Position numbers and translations under genes: made by a program. A model generated the notes under the pieces. The model did no database searches and was not told where the DNA came from. It saw only the letters and a program-made list of their open reading frames with translations. Positions 59,345-64,000 of a stretch of 64,000 bases of DNA are shown one piece after another. The DNA is from JAWQFO01 sp033436665. GTDB lineage: Bacteria; Pseudomonadota; Alphaproteobacteria; Rhodobacterales; Rhodobacteraceae. The stretch is from positions 1 through 64,000 of the forward strand of contig NZ_JAWQFO010000006.1 of the NCBI RefSeq assembly GCF_033436665.1, read 5' to 3'. Every line of letters begins with the position of its first letter. Within the stretch, counting starts at the first letter, position 1.

Positions 59345-60657
59345 CAGTCCTTGCGCCCGATCAACTTGCCACGCAGCCAGCCAGAGAACCAATCCATGAT
59401 CATCACCATCACGACGATGAGGACGATGTAATAGGCCACCTCTTCCCAGTCTTTCTGCGTCTGGATCGCCTGGGTCAGCATCAGGCCGATACCGCCGCCC
59501 GTGATCGCCCCGATGATGGTGGCGGAACGCGTGTTGGATTCCAGGAAGTACAGGATCTGGGCCAGAAGCACCGGCACCACCTGCGGGATCACGCCAAAAC
59601 GATAGCGCTGCAGGGGTTTGGCCCCGGTCGAAGCGACGCCCTCGATCTGCCTGTTGTCCACGTTTTCCAGTGCTTCGGAGAAGATCTTGCCGAAGGTGCC
59701 TGTGTCGGTGATCAGGATGGCAAGGGTGCCCGTAAGCGGCCCCGGTCCGAAGGCGCGCGCCAGAACGACCGTCCAGATCAGGGCATCCACGCCGCGCACG
59801 AAATCGAAGACACGCCGGGTTGCGGCGCGCAACAGCATGAAGGGCGAGAACCGCTTGGCGGCCAGAAAGGCCAGCGGCAGTGCGATGATTGCCGCGCCCA
59901 TGGTGCCGAGGAAGGCCATCAGGATCGTCTCACCAATGGCCCAGGCGACGTCCTTGTGCCGCCACATCTTGTTGTTCCACCAGTCCGATACGGCTCCGGC
60001 GATATTTCTCCGGTCCGGGTCCAGTCGGTCTCCGAACAGGATCTTGCCGATCCCCTGCCCGTGATAGGGGCTGTCGAGCGTGAACCAGAACAGCTCCCAT
60101 CCGGGAAAGTAGTTGAACACTTCCGTGCGCGCGCCGGTCATGGTGATCCGGCCTTCGGGCGTGGTGATGCCGATGCGGCGGTTCGAGGCCGAAATCCAGT
60201 CGGGCAGATCGTCCGGCAGGTTGCTTGTCAGGCTGCGCCCTTCAGCCTGCACTTCGATCGTCCGGAAACCCGGGATCTCTATTTCAGTCCGGTTTTCCGG
60301 AAGGTAGCGCACGATATGATCGCCACCCAGATCGATGGTCACGATCTCCTCCCCGCTGACCCAGTCCGGGCGACGACCTTCGGGATAGGTGCCTTTGCGC
60401 TCGCCCTCGACGGCGTAGGTGATCTCGCCCGACCGGTTGTCGCGCGTGACGTGCACCTTGTGCGACCAACTGTCCGACGCCAGCGTGACCGCGTTGTCCA
60501 GGTTTGCCCGCCCGGCCAGTCCGGGAATGTCGAAGGCGAAGAAGATGTAGGTGAGATAGACGAAGATCACCGTCGGTATGGCAAACCCCATGAGCCGCTT
60601 GCGCCGAAAAAGCCTGTCCGCCGCATGCTTGGTGAGGTCCAGATCCACAGCAGTCAT
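59344..60657 (-). CDS. phnE: Phosphonate ABC transporter permease, long form (PhnE)
   Basis: A membrane permease of 437 residues. One helix near the start (LMGFAIPTVIFVYLTYIFF) is followed by a periplasmic insert of about 180 residues, then five or so helices with the EAA-type loop EALENVDNRQIEGVASTGAK. The insert explains the unusual length and is common in alphaproteobacterial PhnE copies. It overlaps its neighbours by one and four bases. Confidence 0.85.
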   Translation of the reverse strand: MTAVDLDLTKHAADRLFRRKRLMGFAIPTVIFVYLTYIFFAFDIPGLAGRANLDNAVTLASDSWSHKVHVTRDNRSGEITYAVEGERKGTYPEGRRPDWVSGEEIVTIDLGGDHIVRYLPENRTEIEIPGFRTIEVQAEGRSLTSNLPDDLPDWISASNRRIGITTPEGRITMTGARTEVFNYFPGWELFWFTLDSPYHGQGIGKILFGDRLDPDRRNIAGAVSDWWNNKMWRHKDVAWAIGETILMAFLGTMGAAIIALPLAFLAAKRFSPFMLLRAATRRVFDFVRGVDALIWTVVLARAFGPGPLTGTLAILITDTGTFGKIFSEALENVDNRQIEGVASTGAKPLQRYRFGVIPQVVPVLLAQILYFLESNTRSATIIGAITGGGIGLMLTQAIQTQKDWEEVAYYIVLIVVMVMIMDWFSGWLRGKLIGRKD

Positions 60658-61529
60658 TGACCCTGCCCCTCCGTCAGTCGATTGCGGTACCGGCTGGAGA
60701 CCTGATCGAAGAAGACGATCGTGCCGAAGAGCAGGATGAAGATGGCGGCAGCCTCGTCAAACCGGCCCGGCCCCCAGGCCATGGCATTGCGCAATTCGTA
60801 CCCCAGCCCGCTTGCCCCGACGAACCCGAGGATGGCCGAGGCGCGGATGTTGATCTCGAACCGCAGCAGGGTGTAGCTCAGGTAGTTCGGCGCGACCTGT
60901 GGCAGAACCCCCAGCAGCATGCGCTGCAACCAGGTGGCCCCCGTCGAGGCCAGGCCCTCGACCGGTTTCAGGTCGGCGTTTTCCGCCACCTCAGAGAACA
61001 TCTTGCCAAGCGCACCCGCCGTGTGAATGGCAATCGCGATCATGGCAGGCACCGGCCCGCCGCCAAGAACGAAAATCAGGACAAGCGCAATGACGATCTC
61101 GGGCACAGCCCGCATGAGGTCGGACGTGCGGCGAAACAGCGGGATGAGCCGCGGCCATTTGGCCAGACCGCGGGTGCCCAGCAAGGACAGGAACAAACCG
61201 CCCAAGGCCCCGATCAGGGTCGATACGGCGGCGATGTTGATCGTTTCGATGAGAGCCGGGAAATACTTGGCGATAAGGCCGGGCAGATCGGCGCGTTTCT
61301 CCCACGCCTCGCTCAGCACGTCGGCGGGATAGTCTCCGATCTGGTGCAGCCCCTCCCAGAACCCGCCCGCGTTCCGGTCGTCCGCCACGGTGAACCCCGA
61401 CACCATGAGGACAACGAAGATCAACAGCGTCAGCCCGCCATAGAGTCTGCGTCGTTGCACCTGCGCCATGTAGGTGGACTGAATGCTCTGCACGGTTTGC
61501 GGCGCGTCACTCAGCGAAATGCCAGCCAT
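60654..61529 (-). CDS. phnE: Phosphonate ABC transporter permease, short form (PhnE)
   Basis: The second permease, 291 residues. A helix near residue 35 (GGLTLLIFVVLMVSGFTVA), then LIETINIAAVSTLIGALGGL and the EAA loop EVAENADLKPVEGLASTGAT. ATG 61529 is preferred to 61559, which would start inside the terminator region. The gene follows the hairpin after phnD. Confidence 0.85.
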   Translation of the reverse strand: MAGISLSDAPQTVQSIQSTYMAQVQRRRLYGGLTLLIFVVLMVSGFTVADDRNAGGFWEGLHQIGDYPADVLSEAWEKRADLPGLIAKYFPALIETINIAAVSTLIGALGGLFLSLLGTRGLAKWPRLIPLFRRTSDLMRAVPEIVIALVLIFVLGGGPVPAMIAIAIHTAGALGKMFSEVAENADLKPVEGLASTGATWLQRMLLGVLPQVAPNYLSYTLLRFEINIRASAILGFVGASGLGYELRNAMAWGPGRFDEAAAIFILLFGTIVFFDQVSSRYRNRLTEGQGQ

Positions 61530-61538
61530 CTTGCCCCC

Positions 61539-61570
61539 AAAAAAAACCGACAGGCCCAAGGGCCTGCCGG
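61539..61570 (-). terminator. Rho-independent-type terminator between phnD and phnE
   Basis: On the minus strand CCGGCAGGCCC and GGGCCTGTCGG form an 11-position stem (one mismatch) across TT, directly followed by eight T residues. It is the best terminator of the window and lies inside the phnCDEE operon. It should lower expression of the permeases relative to the binding protein. Confidence 0.8.
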
Positions 61571-61588
61571 ATGCGTCATGGAAATGAC

Positions 61589-62500
61589 TTAGCTGCCGAT
61601 TTTCGCTTTGCGCGCTTCGACGATCGAAATGTAGGTGTCGTGGGTCACCGGCTGGAAGCCCTTGGTATCGCCAGCGGCCACACCATAGGCGCAGTCCGGG
61701 TCCGCCTCGTAGAGACCATCGACCAGGTCGGTCATGGTTGCGCGCACGTCGGCCGGCAGGGCCTTGCGCAGAACAATGGGGCCTTCCGGGATCACGTTGG
61801 ATTTCCAGATTTCGACCATGTCGTTCATGTCGACGAGCCCCGCGTCCACGGCCTTGCGCAGCGCGCCCGAGTTGTAGCCGTCTTCCCAGTTGCCCTGACC
61901 GTCCGCCCAGGTCACGCCGCCGTCGATATCGCCGTTGTTGACCGCGACGATGGTCTGCTCGTGACCGCCCGTGAACCTGACCTCACCGAAGTATTCACCG
62001 CTTTCCATCGTCACGCCATCTTTGTACTGCGGAATCTCGATGGACGGGATAAGGTAGCCGGAGGTGGAGTTCGGGTCGCCAAAGCCGAAGACCTTGCCTT
62101 CCATGTCGTCCAGCGACGTGATGCCGCTGTCCTTGCGGGCGAAACCGATGGAGTGATAACCGACGGAGCCGTCCAGGTTCACCTTGATCAGAACCGGCTC
62201 GACCGCTTCGGGATCCTGCAGATAGGTCGCGGCATAGGCGGAGGCGCCCAGCCAGGCCATGTCGATGGTACCGCCAAGCAGGCCCTGGATCACGCCGTTG
62301 TAATCGGCAGGTGCAAAGAGCTTGGTTTCAACGCCAAGTGCCTCGGTCGTGTAATCCGCCAGGCATTGGTACGAGTTCATGCGGTCCTGGGCGTTTTCGC
62401 CGCCGAGGATGCCGATACGAAATTCGGTAATCTCTTCGGCGAAGGCGGCTCCGCCGAGGACTGTCGTCGTGGCAAGTGCCAGTGCGAGGGTCTTTTTCAT
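61589..62500 (-). CDS. phnD: Phosphonate-binding periplasmic protein (PhnD)
   Basis: The receptor for phosphonates, 303 residues with a signal peptide of about 21 residues (LALATTTVLGGAAFAE). RIGILGGENAQDRMNSYQCL, GGTIDMAWLGASAYAATYL and FGFGDPNSTSGYLIPS (phosphonate loop) are family landmarks. It follows phnC and precedes the internal terminator. Confidence 0.9.
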   Translation of the reverse strand: MKKTLALALATTTVLGGAAFAEEITEFRIGILGGENAQDRMNSYQCLADYTTEALGVETKLFAPADYNGVIQGLLGGTIDMAWLGASAYAATYLQDPEAVEPVLIKVNLDGSVGYHSIGFARKDSGITSLDDMEGKVFGFGDPNSTSGYLIPSIEIPQYKDGVTMESGEYFGEVRFTGGHEQTIVAVNNGDIDGGVTWADGQGNWEDGYNSGALRKAVDAGLVDMNDMVEIWKSNVIPEGPIVLRKALPADVRATMTDLVDGLYEADPDCAYGVAAGDTKGFQPVTHDTYISIVEARKAKIGS

Positions 62501-62557
62501 CTTTTTCTCCGTTGGGTTGATGAAGGTGGTCCGCGAAAGGCGCGGGTGTCGGCTGGC

Positions 62558-63367
62558 TCAGGCAAAGGCTCTTTCAGCCTCGGACCTGCCCAGTGTTTCG
62601 ATTTCGGTGGATGTGGCGGCTTCCGAGAAATCCGCGCCGGCCCCGTAGATGTCCCGTGCGACACCCGTGGTCAGCTGCTCGGGGGTTCCGTCAAAGACGA
62701 TCCGGCCGTCGCGCATGCCGATGACGCGGTCGCAATATCGTCGTGCCGTGTCCAGCGTGTGGAGGTTGGCAATGACCATGCGGCCGTCCTGTTCGTGAAT
62801 GTCGCGCAGCGACTGCATCACCACCTGCGCATTCATCGGATCCAGCGAGGCAATGGGTTCGTCGGCGAGAATGATCTTGGGGTCCTGCATCAACGCCCGC
62901 GCGATGGCCACGCGCTGCTGCTGACCTCCGGACAGAGCCTCGGCACGCTTGGGGGCCTGCTCGGCAATGCCAAGCCGATCGAGGATCTCGATGGCCTTGT
63001 GAATGTCGGCTTGCGGGTAAAGATTGAACAACGTCGCAAGGGTCGAGCGCTTGTTCAGTGTTCCGTGCAGAACGTTCGAGACCACGTCCATGCGCGGGAC
63101 AAGGTTGAACTGCTGGAAGATCATCGCGCAGCGCGACTGCCAGTCCCGCTTTGCCGAACCGCGGAGGGCGGTGATCTCTTCGTCTTCGAACGTGATCGTC
63201 CCGCTGGTGGCGTCGCTCAGGCGATTGACCATCCTCAGAAGCGTGGATTTGCCCGCACCAGAGCGGCCGATAATCCCGATCATCGTTGGTCTGTCTATGG
63301 AGATGTCGGCGGCATCTACAGCCGTCTTGTCCCCGAACCGCTTCGTCAGCGCATCGATTTTCAGCAT
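62558..63367 (-). CDS. phnC: Phosphonate ABC transporter ATP-binding protein (PhnC)
   Basis: The ATPase of the phosphonate importer, 269 residues. Walker A GRSGAGKSTLLRM, Q-loop MIFQQFNLVPRMDVVSNVL, signature LSGGQQQRVAIARALM, and Walker B IILADEPIASLD are intact. ATG 63367 is the family start. A hairpin and a PHO box lie directly upstream. Confidence 0.9.
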   Translation of the reverse strand: MLKIDALTKRFGDKTAVDAADISIDRPTMIGIIGRSGAGKSTLLRMVNRLSDATSGTITFEDEEITALRGSAKRDWQSRCAMIFQQFNLVPRMDVVSNVLHGTLNKRSTLATLFNLYPQADIHKAIEILDRLGIAEQAPKRAEALSGGQQQRVAIARALMQDPKIILADEPIASLDPMNAQVVMQSLRDIHEQDGRMVIANLHTLDTARRYCDRVIGMRDGRIVFDGTPEQLTTGVARDIYGAGADFSEAATSTEIETLGRSEAERAFA

Positions 63368-63369
63368 AT

Positions 63370-63391
63370 CGCCCCCAGTGTTCAGGGGGCG
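63370..63391 (-). promoter_or_regulatory. Hairpin covering the phnC ribosome site
   Basis: CGCCCCC (63370-63376) and GGGGGCG (63385-63391) form a perfect 7-bp stem with an 8-base loop. In the mRNA the GGGGGCG arm ends two bases before the AUG of phnC, so it would contain and hide the only G-rich ribosome site. Confidence 0.55.
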
Positions 63392-63417
63392 GATACTCAC
63401 GGCACGCTACATCTGCG

Positions 63418-63434
63418 TGACAGTTCTGTTTCAG
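63418..63434 (-). promoter_or_regulatory. PHO box upstream of phnC
   Basis: On the minus strand CTGAAACAGAACTGTCA fits the PHO box (two CTGTCA-like repeats 11 bases apart; the second perfect, the first CTGAAA). It lies about 50 bases before the phnC start. It implies PhoB-dependent induction on phosphate shortage. Confidence 0.6.
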
Positions 63435-63531
63435 TTTCTTGGCGTTTTTGCCGCGTCTCTGTGACAGCGGCTTTTCCGGGGTGCGGCGACAGCAGCCCCA
63501 GGAACGCGGTTCGACAGATCTTTTCCACAGG

Positions 63532-63548
63532 ACGTCATAAAACTGTTA
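63532..63548 (+). promoter_or_regulatory. PHO box upstream of the small secreted protein gene
   Basis: ACGTCATAAAACTGTTA matches the PHO box consensus CTGTCATAAAACTGTCA at 14 of 17 positions, including the whole AT-rich middle. It is 32 bases before the ATG at 63581, so the small gene is probably phosphate-regulated. Confidence 0.6.
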
Positions 63549-63580
63549 AGTTCCGGTCCCGTCTGTCCTAAGCTTTTGCC

Positions 63581-63874
63581 ATGATCACGCGACTGGTTGC
63601 CTTACTCACGGCCTGCATTGCACTGCCGACCCTTGCCGACGCCCAGATGTCGGACGTCAGCTGCGATGACAGTGCCCGCATGGCCTCGATGTTGACCGAG
63701 GTTCTGAATGCCGAGCGTCAGGGCACGGGCCTGCGCGATCCGGACACCATGCTGGAGGTTTGGGTCGCCCAGGGAAACGGCGACTGGATGATCGTGCAGA
63801 CCTACGCAAACGGCACGTCCTGCATCGTAGCCATAGGTGAGCACTGGGAGGCTGTCCAGACAGGCCCCGCCTGA
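63581..63874 (+). CDS. Small secreted protein, probably phosphate-regulated
   Basis: A 97-residue protein with a clear signal peptide (LVALLTACIALPTLADAQ, cleavage near residue 22). The mature part has two Cys (VSCDDSARM and GTSCIVAIGEHWEA) that could form a disulfide. Similar small exported proteins occur in many Rhodobacteraceae, as far as I recall, but no function is known to me. It is divergent from phnC and has its own PHO box. Confidence 0.7.
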   Translation: MITRLVALLTACIALPTLADAQMSDVSCDDSARMASMLTEVLNAERQGTGLRDPDTMLEVWVAQGNGDWMIVQTYANGTSCIVAIGEHWEAVQTGPA

Positions 63875-64000
63875 ATCGCGGTTTCCCCGTAACGATCGGT
63901 CGCGGCTGCGATCGACGGGCGCGCATAGCTTGCGGGTTTTCTGCGGGATCACGCAGCCCATCAAGCTGTCAAATACCGCGCGGTCAAAAGGATCGCCGGA

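Noticed and set aside
1..64000. CRISPR arrays, tRNA or rRNA genes, phage or conjugation modules
   Set aside because: No regular repeat-spacer pattern, no cloverleaf or rRNA-like segments, and no phage or transfer proteins were seen; mobile elements are limited to three IS3 fragments.

Overview
The window is high-GC and gene-dense. It is almost certainly a chromosomal or megaplasmid segment of a marine alphaproteobacterium of the Rhodobacteraceae (Roseobacter group). The evidence is the mix of TRAP transporters, malyl-CoA lyase with malate-CoA ligase, a ScfR-type XRE regulator, a full C-P lyase locus with PHO boxes, and tightly overlapping ATGA/TGATG gene junctions. No rRNA, tRNA, CRISPR array or phage is visible. 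The assignment rests on remembered family features, not on a database search.

Layout. (1) 1-4.7 kb: the tail of an enolase-superfamily dehydratase, then a two-gene polysaccharide synthase unit (HlyD-like plus GT2, resembling the mixed-linkage beta-glucan bgsBA pair), then a truncated Cache-HAMP sensor cut by an IS3 remnant. (2) 4.7-13.8 kb: a C4 sugar-acid module. A rightward operon encodes an IPMDH-like dehydrogenase, OtnK, OtnC and an ABM protein. A leftward TRAP operon ends in an MBL lactonase and a GntR regulator, with a divergent Gfo/Idh/MocA dehydrogenase. A near-identical 17-bp motif sits in front of both halves. (3) 13.9-22.3 kb: an iolC fragment, a ScfR regulator, and a divergent operon for an SGAT-type aminotransferase, malyl-CoA lyase, malate-CoA ligase (two subunits), a Meh-like hydratase and an Mct-like isomerase. 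This looks like glyoxylate assimilation through malyl-CoA joined to the second half of the 3-hydroxypropionate bi-cycle. (4) 22.4-25 kb: a SleB-type cell wall hydrolase, then a scar of broken genes (nucleotidyltransferase-fold gene, IS3 transposase, LysR fragment). (5) 25.1-38.1 kb: two divergent operons. Leftward are a tautomerase-SnoaL fusion, HyuB, HyuA, an isochorismatase-like protein, an ICL/PEPM lyase and a flavoprotein. Rightward are GntR, LeuC/LeuD-like hydro-lyase subunits and a TRAP transporter. I read this as one uncharacterised catabolic pathway, possibly for a cyclic imide or lactam. (6) 38.2-47.6 kb: an IS remnant, then two convergent operons that share a TetR operator: a branched-chain-type ABC transporter plus alpha/beta hydrolase, and TetR, crotonase, CoA ligase and two MaoC-like proteins. 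(7) 47.8-51.1 kb: an RpiR regulator, small hypotheticals, a helix-hairpin-helix protein with a lysine-rich tail, and a methyltransferase. (8) 51.2-63.9 kb: a complete phosphonate locus (phnGHIJKL, phnN, phnM, phnF, phnCDEE and a hexapeptide transferase), followed by a small secreted protein with its own PHO box.

Common themes are uptake systems placed beside the catabolic genes they feed, with regulators at the operon ends. A hairpin follows each of the four periplasmic binding-protein genes, between it and the downstream transporter genes. Decay (frameshifts, IS scars, gene fragments) is concentrated at module borders.
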